Part shown: positions 16,520 through 23,969 of the stretch, piece by piece
Position numbering within the stretch: position 1 is the stretch's first letter
Layout of the letters: every line of letters begins with the position of its first letter
Notes under the pieces: generated by a model
The model's input: only the letters and a program-made list of their open reading frames with translations
Told to the model about the DNA's origin: nothing
The model's database searches: none
Position numbers and translations under genes: made by a program
DNA from: Clavibacter michiganensis
Lineage (GTDB): Bacteria > Actinomycetota > Actinomycetes > Actinomycetales > Microbacteriaceae
Assembly (NCBI RefSeq): GCF_002151125.1
Contig: NZ_MDJZ01000016.1
Coordinates: 248,001-312,000 of the forward strand
Length of the DNA stretch: 64,000 nucleotides
Reading direction: 5' to 3'

Positions 16520-16576
16520 GCACCGCGGGTCAGGCGCCGCGGGCTGGGCACCGCGGGTCAGCCGCCGCGGGCAGGG
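16507..16576. repeat. 14-bp tandem repeat, five copies
   Basis: Five consecutive 14-bp units of the type CACCGCGGGNNNGG begin at 16507, 16521, 16535, 16549 and 16563. Units alternate between two variants, so the array is also a 28-bp repeat. The first unit contains the TAG stop of the preceding gene; the related unit at 16535 has TGG at that place. Confidence 0.85.
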
Positions 16577-16613
16577 CGCCACGCGATCCCCGCGCGCCGT
16601 CGCTGTCCCCGCG

Positions 16614-18047
16614 TCAGGCCCGGTTCGACCTGAGCAGCCTGCTCACCGCGATCATCGCGCCGCCCACCACCGCCGGGATCCCGCCGCCGGGGTGCACCGA
16701 CGCGCCGACCCGCCACAGCCAGGGCCGCCAGGGGTCGTTGTACGAGGGGCGGTGGAACGGCCCGCTCAGCCACGGCGGACGCGCCGCCCCGTAGAGAGCG
16801 CCGTGCGGTTCGCCGCCCTCGCCGTAGTACCGCGGATCCAGCACCGTCTGCTCGTCGAGGAGGTCGGTGAGGGGCCCGTCGAGCCCCATCGCCGCCGACA
16901 CCCGGTCGACCTCGCGCCGTACGAAGGGGTGCTCGGCCGTGTAGCGACCGCCGTCGGCGGGCGCGGTGAGCAGGATGCCGACGGTGCTGCGCGGGTTCGG
17001 GTACACCTCGCCGGCGCGGTACTGGTTGACGAACACCATGGTGTCCGCCGGCTCGTCGCCCGCCTCGAGGCTGCGGTGCAGCGCGGCCGGCTTCGTCGGC
17101 AGCACCACGCTGTGGGTCGCGATCCCCGCCGGCAGCTCCTCCCGCAGCGCGCCGTACACCGCGACGGCGGAGCAGGAGAGGGTGCGCGGGCGCAGACGGG
17201 GGAGCGTCGGGATCCGCGACGGGCCCGTCAGCGCCGCCAGCCGGTCGGCGTCGAGGGCGCTCACGACGAGGTCCGCGGGGTAGCGGCCGGCCTCGGTGGT
17301 GACCGACCCGCGCTCGATGCGGGTGACGGCCTCGCCGGTGCGGATCTCCACCCCGGCCGCTTCGGCCAGCCGGCCCAGCGCGAGCACGATCTCGTACACC
17401 CCGCCGCGGGGCACCCAGGCGCCGGTCTCCGCCATGATCGCCGGCATGCTCGCGTAGAGCGCCGGGGTGCGTGACGGCGAGACGCCCGCGTTGAGGGTGT
17501 GGATCGCGATGATCTCGCGCAGCCCGTCGGGCAGCCACGGCAGGCTGTCGAGGTACGCGCGCGTGGTGAGGCGCGTGCCGTACACGTCCAGCAGCCGGCG
17601 CAGCGCCGGGAGGGCGGCGCGGTCGAGGGGGTCGGCGAGCAGCAGCTCGGTCACGTCGTCGGCCAGGGGCGCGTGCAGGTCGGAGAAGCGTCGCCAGGCG
17701 GGGTACCAGGGGTGGTCGGGCGCCACCGGCAGGGAGGTCTCCTCGCCGTCGTAGTAGTAGCGGCCCACCTCGGGCATCCGCACCAGGTCGAGCCCTCCGT
17801 CGTCGCGGGTCCGCTCGGGCGCGTGCCCGCCGTTCCCGAGCCGCCGCAGCAGCTCGTCCCACACCGCCGGGAACGTCACCAGCGACGGGCCGGTGTCGAT
17901 GCGGTCCTCGCCCAGCCGGATCCGACGGCTCTTGCCGCCGAGCTCGGGGGAGGCCTCCAGCAGGGTGACGCGGTGGCCCGCGTGCGCGAGCAGCGCGGAG
18001 GCGGTGAGCCCGCCCAGGCCTCCGCCGACGACGACGATGCGGCTCAC
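16614..18047 (-). CDS. CrtI-like FAD-dependent carotenoid oxidoreductase
   Basis: A 477-residue flavoprotein of the phytoene desaturase (CrtI/CrtN/CrtO) family. The N-terminal FAD motif is VVVGGGLGGL with GHRVTLLEASPELGGKS. The C-terminal family signature is VHPGGGIPAVVGGAMIAV. GTG 18047 overlaps the stop of the elongase gene as GTGA, tying it to carotenoid metabolism. It may desaturate or oxidise a C40 or C50 intermediate. Since crtE and crtB are absent here, precursor synthesis must be encoded elsewhere, and this could be a second, specialised paralogue rather than the main desaturase. Confidence 0.85.
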   Translation of the reverse strand: MSRIVVVGGGLGGLTASALLAHAGHRVTLLEASPELGGKSRRIRLGEDRIDTGPSLVTFPAVWDELLRRLGNGGHAPERTRDDGGLDLVRMPEVGRYYYDGEETSLPVAPDHPWYPAWRRFSDLHAPLADDVTELLLADPLDRAALPALRRLLDVYGTRLTTRAYLDSLPWLPDGLREIIAIHTLNAGVSPSRTPALYASMPAIMAETGAWVPRGGVYEIVLALGRLAEAAGVEIRTGEAVTRIERGSVTTEAGRYPADLVVSALDADRLAALTGPSRIPTLPRLRPRTLSCSAVAVYGALREELPAGIATHSVVLPTKPAALHRSLEAGDEPADTMVFVNQYRAGEVYPNPRSTVGILLTAPADGGRYTAEHPFVRREVDRVSAAMGLDGPLTDLLDEQTVLDPRYYGEGGEPHGALYGAARPPWLSGPFHRPSYNDPWRPWLWRVGASVHPGGGIPAVVGGAMIAVSRLLRSNRA

Positions 18048-18946
18048 GGGTACCCTCCGAACACGATCGCGACCATGAGCAGCACCCCGGCCAGCGTCCC
18101 CGCGATGTACGGGAAGGCGACCGACAGGCGGTAGAGGCGGTGGCCGGTCGCCGGCGTCGGGTCGCGCAGCAGGGACACCACGAGGATCCCGGCGATGAGC
18201 AGGTTGACGGCCGCCACGGGCACGCTCACCACGGCGAAGAGCGCCGTCGAGAGGATCCACCACCCACCGCTCCACAGGGCCGTCCCGCGTGGGCCGAGCC
18301 GCACCGCGGTGGTGGTGATGCCCGCCTCGCGGTCCTCCACGATGTCCTGCACCGCGTCGAACGCGTGCTTGGCCACGCTCCAGGCCATGAGGCCCAGGGC
18401 GGCGGGCCAGACCGGCGCCACCTCGAGGGCCGCGGGCACGATCACCAGCGGCAGCGCGTACGCCGCGTTGCTCAGCGAGTCGAGGAACGGCCGCGCCTTG
18501 AAGCGCAGCGGGGGTGCCGAGTAGAAGACGAACACGCCCGCGTAGAGGAGGATCGCCGCGTTCGCGAGCGGCGGCAGCGCCAGCAGGAAGTACACGAGGA
18601 ACGGGACGTTGACGACGGCGACGGCCCAGGCGATGAGCCGCACCTCGGACTGGCGGATGCGGGCGCCCTCGATGGAGCCCTTGCGGGGGTTCGCGGCGTC
18701 CGTGTCCTGGTCGTAGATGTCGTTCACGCCGTAGATGAGCAGGTTGAACGGCAGGGTGAGCCACAGGATGAGCGGCAGGGCCCGCATGTCGAACAGCGCG
18801 CCGGTGAGCCAGACGGCCACGAGACCGGATCCGATGGTGTTGATCCACAGCACCGGGCGGGAGATGAGCACGAGGCGGCGCACGGCCACGCCGATCCCCG
18901 ACGGTGCGATGCGCGACATCCGCTCGCTGCTGTCGGTCACGGGCAC
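18044..18946 (-). CDS. crtEb: Lycopene elongase-type prenyltransferase (CrtEb-like, UbiA family)
   Basis: A 300-residue integral membrane prenyltransferase of the UbiA superfamily with about eight helices. The first Asp-rich motif is NDIYDQDTD at residues 75-83, followed by NPRKGSIEGA; the second is QDIVEDREAG. Matches to my recollection of Corynebacterium CrtEb are specific: SRPVLWINT, FNLLIYGVNDIYD, YSAPPLRFKARPFLD. CrtEb adds C5 units to lycopene to make C45/C50 carotenoids such as decaprenoxanthin or C.p. 450. The start could also be ATG 18919. Coupled downstream to a CrtI-like gene; a glycosyltransferase is divergent. Confidence 0.82.
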   Translation of the reverse strand: MPVTDSSERMSRIAPSGIGVAVRRLVLISRPVLWINTIGSGLVAVWLTGALFDMRALPLILWLTLPFNLLIYGVNDIYDQDTDAANPRKGSIEGARIRQSEVRLIAWAVAVVNVPFLVYFLLALPPLANAAILLYAGVFVFYSAPPLRFKARPFLDSLSNAAYALPLVIVPAALEVAPVWPAALGLMAWSVAKHAFDAVQDIVEDREAGITTTAVRLGPRGTALWSGGWWILSTALFAVVSVPVAAVNLLIAGILVVSLLRDPTPATGHRLYRLSVAFPYIAGTLAGVLLMVAIVFGGYP

Positions 18947-19004
18947 GAGCGTACGCCGCCCACCATTACGTCGGCCTCACCGCCGTCGGGCCCAGACTGG
19001 GGGG

Positions 19005-20198
19005 ATGCGCCTCATGCTGATCACCGCCGGCACCCGGGGCGACGTGGAGCCCTTCGCGGCCCTGGCGCGACACGCCGCATCCCGCGGCCACGAGGTGCGC
19101 CTGGCCCTGCCCGACGACGCGGTCGCGCCCGCGGGCGTGGAGGTCGTGCGACTCGGCCTGGACGCACGGCGCGTGCTCTCCCCGGCCGGCCGCACCCCCT
19201 GGGCCCTCGCCCGCCACCTGCGCACGGAGGTGCGGCCCGCGATCCGGCGGATGCTCGCCGCCGCGGTGCGGGAGACGGTCGCCTTCCAGCCCGACGCGGT
19301 GGTCCACCACCCCCTGATCCTCAGCGCGCCGATGGCGGCGGACGCGCTCGGCGTGCCCCGCGTGCTGGTGGAGTTCGCGCCGGTCGCCACCCCCAGCGAC
19401 CGCTTCCCCGCCGCCGGGGGTCCCACGGCCACGCGCGACCTCGGCGCGCGCAACCGGTCCACCTACGCCGTGCCGCGTGCCGCCGGGCGCCTCTTCGACG
19501 GCGACGTGGCGCGCGCGGCGTTCGCGCTGCCGACGGGCGCGCGTACGGGCCCGCGCTCGTCGTCGCGCGCGACGCTCATGGCCGTGAGCCCGCAGCTGCT
19601 GCCGCGGCCCGACGACTGGCCGGAGCGGATCCACCAGACGGGGGCCTGGTACGAGGAGGCGCCGGCGTCGCTGGATCCGGTGGTCGAGGAGTTCCTCGCC
19701 GCCGGGCCGTTCCTCGTCGCCTCGTTCGGATCGATGGCACCTGGGGACGCGTCGGCGCGGGGCCGGGCGATCGTCACAGCCGCCCGCGCCCACGGCCTGC
19801 GGGTGCTGCTCGTCACCGGGTGGGGCGGGCTCGCGCTGCCGGCGGAGTGCCAGGGCCCCGACGTGCTGGCGGTGCGGGCGGCGCCCTTCGACCAGGTGCT
19901 GCCGGGCGCGGCGCTCGCCGTGCACCACGGCGGGGCCGGGACCTCCCACGCCGTCGCCCGGGCCGGCGTGCCCGCCGTCGTGGTGCCCGTCACGGCCGAC
20001 CAGCCGTTCTGGGCCGCCCAGCTGCACCGACAGGGGGTGGCCGCCGCCCCGATCCCGCTGCGCCGCCTGTCGGTCGACGCCCTCGTGCCTGCGATGGGCG
20101 ACGCCCTGTCCCGACGCGCGCGGGCGGCCGAGGTGGGCGGGACCATGCGGCGGGAGTGCGGGGTGCATCAGGCGCTCGACGTGCTCGAGGCCCTCTGA
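19005..20198 (+). CDS. Glycosyltransferase family 1 (CrtX/UGT-like)
   Basis: A 397-residue GT-B glycosyltransferase. The N-terminus MRLMLITAGTRGDVEPFAAL is typical of the MGT/UGT class acting on lipids, macrolides or carotenoids. The C-terminal nucleotide-sugar site reads VHHGGAGTSHAVARAGVPAV then VVPVTADQPFWA. It lies divergently to the carotenoid elongase with 58 bases between the starts. Glucosylation of hydroxylated C50 carotenoids, as CrtX does for zeaxanthin, is the best inference. A sterol or polyketide acceptor cannot be excluded. Confidence 0.8.
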   Translation: MRLMLITAGTRGDVEPFAALARHAASRGHEVRLALPDDAVAPAGVEVVRLGLDARRVLSPAGRTPWALARHLRTEVRPAIRRMLAAAVRETVAFQPDAVVHHPLILSAPMAADALGVPRVLVEFAPVATPSDRFPAAGGPTATRDLGARNRSTYAVPRAAGRLFDGDVARAAFALPTGARTGPRSSSRATLMAVSPQLLPRPDDWPERIHQTGAWYEEAPASLDPVVEEFLAAGPFLVASFGSMAPGDASARGRAIVTAARAHGLRVLLVTGWGGLALPAECQGPDVLAVRAAPFDQVLPGAALAVHHGGAGTSHAVARAGVPAVVVPVTADQPFWAAQLHRQGVAAAPIPLRRLSVDALVPAMGDALSRRARAAEVGGTMRRECGVHQALDVLEAL

Positions 20199-20218
20199 CC
20201 CGGCGACCGCTCGCCGGG
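20199..20218. terminator. Hairpin after glycosyltransferase gene
   Basis: A perfect 8-bp inverted repeat CCCGGCGA / TCGCCGGG with a 4-nt loop begins directly after the stop codon and lies between convergent genes. Confidence 0.6.
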
Positions 20219-20238
20219 CCCCGCGCCGCCGACGCCGG

Positions 20239-20952
20239 TCAGCCGAGGATCGCGCGCATCCTCTCGTAGAACGGAGTCGGGTCGCCGGCCAGCGAGTCCT
20301 TCACCATGCGGCTCCAGTCGTCGACGACGACCTCGACGGATCCCGCGACCACGCCGTCGAGCGACGCCCGGGCCACGTCCCGCGGCGCGATCATCGGGCC
20401 GTCGTAGCCGGCCATGATGTCGGTGTCGGCCGCGCCGAGGTGCACGCCCTGGACGAGGGTGCCCTGCCCGGCGAGCTCCAGGCGCACCGCGTTCGTCATG
20501 TTCCACTCGGCCGCCTTCGCCGCCGCGTAGCCGCCGTTGCCGGAGGTCGAGAACCACGACAGCGCCGACAGGATGTTGACGATCCCGCCGCCGCCGTTCG
20601 CGGCGAGGACCGGCGCGAAGGCGCGGATCACGCCGAGCGTCCCGTAGAAGTGGGTGTCCATCTCGCGGCGGATCTCCGCCATGTCGCCCGTGATGAGCGC
20701 GGCGCCCGTGGAGATGCCCGCGTTGTTGATGACGAGCGTCACGTCCGACGCGGCCTCGGCGGCGGCGGTCACGGACGCGGGGTCTGTGAGGTCGAGGCGC
20801 AGCACCTCGACGCCGGGGATGTCGATGGCCTCGGGTCGGCGCGCGGTCGCGTAGACCTTGCGGGCGCCGCGCTCGAGGAGCTCCTCGACGAACTGGCGGC
20901 CTATGCCGCGGTTGGCGCCGGTGACGAGGGCGACCTGATCCTGGATGTCCAT
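20239..20952 (-). CDS. Short-chain dehydrogenase
   Basis: A 237-residue classical SDR. It has VTGANRGIG as cofactor motif, DLTDPASV after beta-3, NNAGIS, the catalytic Ser in ILSALSWF and YAAAK. Arg pairs after beta-2 (ATARRPEA) favour NADP(H). It is divergent from a MerR regulator whose probable operator lies 62 bases upstream of the start. This arrangement suggests induction by a reactive or toxic small molecule. Confidence 0.87.
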   Translation of the reverse strand: MDIQDQVALVTGANRGIGRQFVEELLERGARKVYATARRPEAIDIPGVEVLRLDLTDPASVTAAAEAASDVTLVINNAGISTGAALITGDMAEIRREMDTHFYGTLGVIRAFAPVLAANGGGGIVNILSALSWFSTSGNGGYAAAKAAEWNMTNAVRLELAGQGTLVQGVHLGAADTDIMAGYDGPMIAPRDVARASLDGVVAGSVEVVVDDWSRMVKDSLAGDPTPFYERMRAILG

Positions 20953-21013
20953 GCGTGCTCTTCCTCCTGCCGCCCGCGTCGGATGCGCGGTGCGGCGCGG
21001 CCTACGCTAGGAG

Positions 21014-21029
21014 TTGACGTCGACGTGAA
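21014..21029. promoter_or_regulatory. MerR-type dyad between SDR and merR genes
   Basis: TTGACGT-CG-ACGTGAA is a 16-bp dyad with one mismatch in the only intergenic space of this divergent pair. It contains a TTGACG -35-like hexamer, and a TAGCGTA element lies further along on the minus strand, as expected of a MerR-controlled promoter. Confidence 0.55.
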
Positions 21030-21084
21030 GGGCAAGTCCGCCCGGCGGATCGACGGGATCACCACCACGAGGGAAGAGGGCGGC

Positions 21085-21504
21085 ATGCTGCGGATCGGCG
21101 ACGTGGCAGGACGCGCGGGCGTGAGCACCCGGGCGCTCCGGTACTACGAGGAGCAGGGCCTGCTGCCGGCCGAGCGCACCGCGAGCGGTCAGCGCGTCTA
21201 CCCGGAGGCGGCCGTCGAGCGCGTGCAGCTCATCCAGCGGCTGTTCGCGGCGGGATTGCCGAGCCGCACCATCCGCCAGCTGCTCCCGAGCGTCGACAGC
21301 GGCGTCGCGGCGCCCGAGTCGCTCGCGCTCCTGCGCTCCGAGCGCGACCGGATCACCGCGGCCATCGCCGAGCTCGAGCGCGCCCGCGAGGAGCTCACCC
21401 GGGTCATCGACATCTGCCTCCACCCGACGCCCGAGCACTGCCCGGCGCTGCGCGAGGGCGGGCCGGCGTACGAGGCCGATCGCGAGGAGGGCGTCGCGGC
21501 CTGA
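21085..21504 (+). CDS. MerR family transcriptional regulator
   Basis: A 139-residue MerR protein. The winged HTH is at residues 1-70 (MLRIGDVAGRAGVSTRALRYYEEQGLLPAERTASGQRVY, in segments), followed by a coiled-coil helix (LRSERDRITAAIAELERARE). The C-terminus holds two Cys (DICLHPTPEHCPAL), which could bind a metal or respond to thiol-reactive compounds. A GGGAAGAGGG stretch precedes the ATG. It likely controls the divergent SDR gene. Confidence 0.88.
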   Translation: MLRIGDVAGRAGVSTRALRYYEEQGLLPAERTASGQRVYPEAAVERVQLIQRLFAAGLPSRTIRQLLPSVDSGVAAPESLALLRSERDRITAAIAELERAREELTRVIDICLHPTPEHCPALREGGPAYEADREEGVAA

Positions 21505-21525
21505 CCGGTCGGGTCCGCGAGGCGG

Positions 21526-21888
21526 CTACGGCCGCTCGTCGACCACGCCCACGAACCGGCTGCCGATCCCGTCGACCTCGCGGCGCGCCAGCCCGAGCGC
21601 GGGCTCGGGCAGCTCGTCGGGGGAGTGCCGCTCGCAGGAGAGGTAGCTGAACTCCGGCCACCACTTCTTCGGGCGCACGGCCTCGGTGAAGCCGCACACC
21701 TCGCACGTGAGCTGCACCCAGACGGGCCGCTTGCCGGTGGAGTTGGCGCGGGACTGCGCGAGCCAGGCGGGCGGATCCTGGTCCATCGCGGCGATCTCGG
21801 ACTCCGGGACGCGCCCCGGGATGCCGTGGCGCGTGGCCATCTCCAGCGGGATGCCCAGCCGCAGCGCGGCCTCTCGTCTCGTGATCAT
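21526..21888 (-). CDS. Small Cys-containing protein of unknown function
   Basis: A 120-residue protein. I start at ATG 21888 with GGAGCGAC in front; the open frame continues upstream into an AT-richer promoter region that is unlikely to be coding. Residues 1-45 look like an HTH-style helix pair (ITRREAALRLGIPLEMATRHG). A Cys cluster follows (LTCEVCGFTEAV, then LSCERHSPDEL) that could bind zinc. This layout suggests a small nucleic-acid-binding protein, but no family is recognised. Confidence 0.65.
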   Translation of the reverse strand: MITRREAALRLGIPLEMATRHGIPGRVPESEIAAMDQDPPAWLAQSRANSTGKRPVWVQLTCEVCGFTEAVRPKKWWPEFSYLSCERHSPDELPEPALGLARREVDGIGSRFVGVVDERP

Positions 21889-21941
21889 GTCGCTCCAGGG
21901 TACGCGGCGGCGCCCGCCGCCTGGGCATCGGCCGAGATGAA

Positions 21942-21951
21942 TTGCGCACAA
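21942..21951. promoter_or_regulatory. Possible OhrR operator
   Basis: TTGCGCACAA (TTG-N4-CAA) followed by the overlapping ACAACTTTGT dyad lies 26 bases before the ohrR start, in an unusually AT-rich spot for this genome. OhrR proteins usually autoregulate through AT-rich palindromes; the assignment is by position. Confidence 0.45.
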
Positions 21952-21976
21952 CTTTGTTCCGTGCCAGAGTCGACCC

Positions 21977-22498
21977 ATGCCCGAGACCGAGATCCGCCCG
22001 CCCGCCGACGAGACCGCGCCGCCCGCGCGCATCGCCGACGAGCTGGTGTGCTTCTCGCTCTACACGGCCTCGCGGTCGACCACCCAGGCCTACCGCGCGC
22101 TGCTGGCGCCGTGGGGCCTCACCTACCCGCAGTACCTGGTGCTGGTGCTGCTGTGGTCGGGTGACGACCGCACGGTCACCGAGCTCGGGCAGCAGCTCGA
22201 CCTCGACTCGGGCACGCTGTCGCCGCTGCTGGCGCGGATGGAGGAGGCCGGCTTCATCGCCCGCCGCCGCGTCTCCGCCGACCAGCGCGTCGTCACGGTG
22301 TCGCTCGCGGAGCGCGGCCGCACCGTGCGGGCCGAGCTCGCGCACGTGCCCGCGGCGATCGTCCGCGGAATGGGCCTCGACCTCGACCGCGCGCGCCAGC
22401 TCCTCGCGGCCCTGCACCTGCTCACCGCGGGGATGCAGGAGACCGCGGCGGAGGCGCTCGCGCATCCGCCGGCCGTGTCACCCCGCCCGACCCCCTAG
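21977..22498 (+). CDS. ohrR: OhrR, organic-peroxide-sensing MarR repressor
   Basis: A 173-residue MarR family regulator. The peroxide-sensing Cys of OhrR is conserved as Cys25 in LVCFSLYTASR, followed by the family's YRALLAPWGLTYPQYLVL. The winged HTH reads VTELGQQLDLDSGTLSPLLARMEEAGF. A disordered Pro-rich C-terminal tail of about 20 residues is extra. It sits directly upstream of ohr on the same strand, the standard arrangement in which oxidation of the Cys by organic hydroperoxides relieves repression of ohr. Confidence 0.93.
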   Translation: MPETEIRPPADETAPPARIADELVCFSLYTASRSTTQAYRALLAPWGLTYPQYLVLVLLWSGDDRTVTELGQQLDLDSGTLSPLLARMEEAGFIARRRVSADQRVVTVSLAERGRTVRAELAHVPAAIVRGMGLDLDRARQLLAALHLLTAGMQETAAEALAHPPAVSPRPTP

Positions 22499-22587
22499 AC
22501 CCGCACCACCTGCCGGGGCCCGGCATCCGCCGCAGCCCGCATCCCCCACGGCCGCCACGAGCGGCCCGAACGGAAGGAAAGATCAAG

Positions 22588-23010
22588 ATGAGCGCCCTCT
22601 ACACCGCCGAGGCCCTGGCCACCGGGGCGGGCCGCAACGGCCACGTCGCCGTGAGCGACAGCGACCTCGCCCTCGACCTCGCCATCCCGAAGAGCATGGG
22701 CGGATCCGGCGACGGCGCGAACCCCGAGCAGCTGTTCGCCGCCGGCTACGCCGCGTGCTTCCACTCCGCGCTGCAGGGCGTCGCCCGCGGCCGCAAGGTC
22801 TCCATCGCCGACTCCAGCGTCGGCAGCCGCGTCAGCATCGAGTCGAACGGGCAGGGCGGCTACCAGCTCGCCGTGCACCTCGAGGTCGTCATCCCCGGCG
22901 TCGAGCACGACCTCGCGCAGGAGCTCGCCGACCAGGCCCACCAGGTCTGCCCCTACTCGAACGCGACCCGCGGCAACATCGAGGTCGTCGTCACGGTCTC
23001 GGACGACTGA
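22588..23010 (+). CDS. ohr: Organic hydroperoxide resistance protein (Ohr)
   Basis: A 140-residue thiol peroxidase of the OsmC/Ohr family that reduces organic and fatty-acid hydroperoxides. Both redox cysteines are present: Cys57 in GYAACFHSAL and Cys121 in VCPYSNATRGN. The Ohr-specific N-terminus ALYTAEALATGAGRNGHV is also present. GGAAAG precedes the ATG. The TGA stop overlaps the start of the next gene as TGATG. Confidence 0.95.
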   Translation: MSALYTAEALATGAGRNGHVAVSDSDLALDLAIPKSMGGSGDGANPEQLFAAGYAACFHSALQGVARGRKVSIADSSVGSRVSIESNGQGGYQLAVHLEVVIPGVEHDLAQELADQAHQVCPYSNATRGNIEVVVTVSDD

Positions 23011-23417
23011 TGGCCGGCCTCGCCCGCACGTCCTTCCCGCGAACCGCCGCCCGCGTGGTGCTCGGCTCGTTCCTCGCGTTCGCCGGCGTCTCGCACCTCA
23101 CCGTCGCGCGGGAGGAGTTCCGCGCGCAGGTGCCGAAGTCGCTGCCGGTGCCCGAGGACGTGACCGTCGTCGGATCCGGCGTGGCCGAGATCACGCTCGG
23201 CTCGGCCCTGCTCTTCGCGCGCTCTCGCCGCGGCCTCGCGGGCTGGGCGGCCGCCGCGTTCTTCACGGCGATCTTCCCGGGCAACATCGCGCAGTACGTG
23301 CACAAGCGCGACGCCTTCGGCCTCGACACCGACGGCAAGCGCCTCGGCCGGCTGTTCTTCCAGCCGGTGCTGATCGCGGTCGCGCTGTGGTCGACGGGGG
23401 CGCTGAAGAAGCGCTGA
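23010..23417 (+). CDS. DoxX-like small membrane protein
   Basis: A 135-residue protein with four hydrophobic segments resembling the DoxX/DUF4870-type small membrane proteins (VVLGSFLAFAGVSHL; EITLGSALLFARSRRG; FFTAIFPGNIAQYVHKRDAF). It is translationally coupled to ohr (TGATG), so it probably belongs to the organic peroxide response. Its biochemical function is unknown. A strong terminator closes the operon. Confidence 0.78.
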   Translation: MAGLARTSFPRTAARVVLGSFLAFAGVSHLTVAREEFRAQVPKSLPVPEDVTVVGSGVAEITLGSALLFARSRRGLAGWAAAAFFTAIFPGNIAQYVHKRDAFGLDTDGKRLGRLFFQPVLIAVALWSTGALKKR

Positions 23418-23434
23418 CCCGACGCACGGCCCGC

Positions 23435-23472
23435 GACGGCCACCGGATCCCGCAGGGGAACCGGTGGCCGTC
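23435..23472 (+). terminator. Terminator of the ohrR-ohr-doxX operon
   Basis: A perfect 12-bp inverted repeat GACGGCCACCGG / CCGGTGGCCGTC with a 14-nt loop, followed by CGTCTTG, starts 18 bases after the stop. Confidence 0.8.
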
Positions 23473-23554
23473 CGTCTTGACGTGCACGGGCGCGCGTCGC
23501 CAGCATGGGCGCACCCGCATCGCCCGCGGTCCCTGCGTCTCGAAGGAGAGACCC

Positions 23555-23959
23555 GTGCCCATGATCTTCGTCAACCTGCCCGTCACCGACCTGCCCCGCG
23601 CCATCGCGTTCTACGAGGCGGTCGGCTGCACCGTGAACCCGGACTTCAGCGACGAGAAGGCCGCGTGCCTCGTCGTGGAGGCCGACCGGAGCGCGTTCAT
23701 GCTCCTCACGCGGGACTTCTTCCAGTCGTTCCTCGACGTGCCCGTGGGGGATCCGTCGTCGAGCGCGGCGGCGATCACCGCCGTCATGCTCGACAGCCGC
23801 GCCGACGTCGACGCGCGCGCGTCGGCTGGCCTCGCGGCGGGCGGATCCGAGCCCCGCCCCGCCGTCGACCTCGGCTTCATGTACCAGCGCCAGCTCCGCG
23901 ACCCGGACGGCAACGTGATGGAGCTCGGGCACATGGATCCGGCCCCGGCGGGCGCCTGA
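23555..23959 (+). CDS. VOC (glyoxalase/bleomycin resistance fold) protein
   Basis: A 134-residue protein of the vicinal oxygen chelate superfamily, with the opening beta-alpha-beta unit FVNLPVTDLPRAIAFYEAVG and the closing RDPDGNVMELGHMDP. Full family enzymes use two His and two Glu as metal ligands; only part of this set is evident, so catalysis is uncertain. GTG 23555 is chosen because AAGGAGAG precedes it by 5 bases. Similar proteins are often annotated as extradiol dioxygenase- or glyoxalase-like without known substrate. Confidence 0.82.
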   Translation: MPMIFVNLPVTDLPRAIAFYEAVGCTVNPDFSDEKAACLVVEADRSAFMLLTRDFFQSFLDVPVGDPSSSAAAITAVMLDSRADVDARASAGLAAGGSEPRPAVDLGFMYQRQLRDPDGNVMELGHMDPAPAGA

Positions 23960-23969
23960 CCGGACGTCG

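Noticed and set aside
16507-16576. Possible CRISPR-like short repeat array
   Set aside because: Units are contiguous 14-mers without spacers, and no cas gene is present anywhere in the window.
18948-20269. A plus-strand frame overlapping the glycosyltransferase gene in another phase
   Set aside because: The GT1 signatures lie in the frame starting at 19005; the other phase has only Arg/Gly/Ala-rich sequence.
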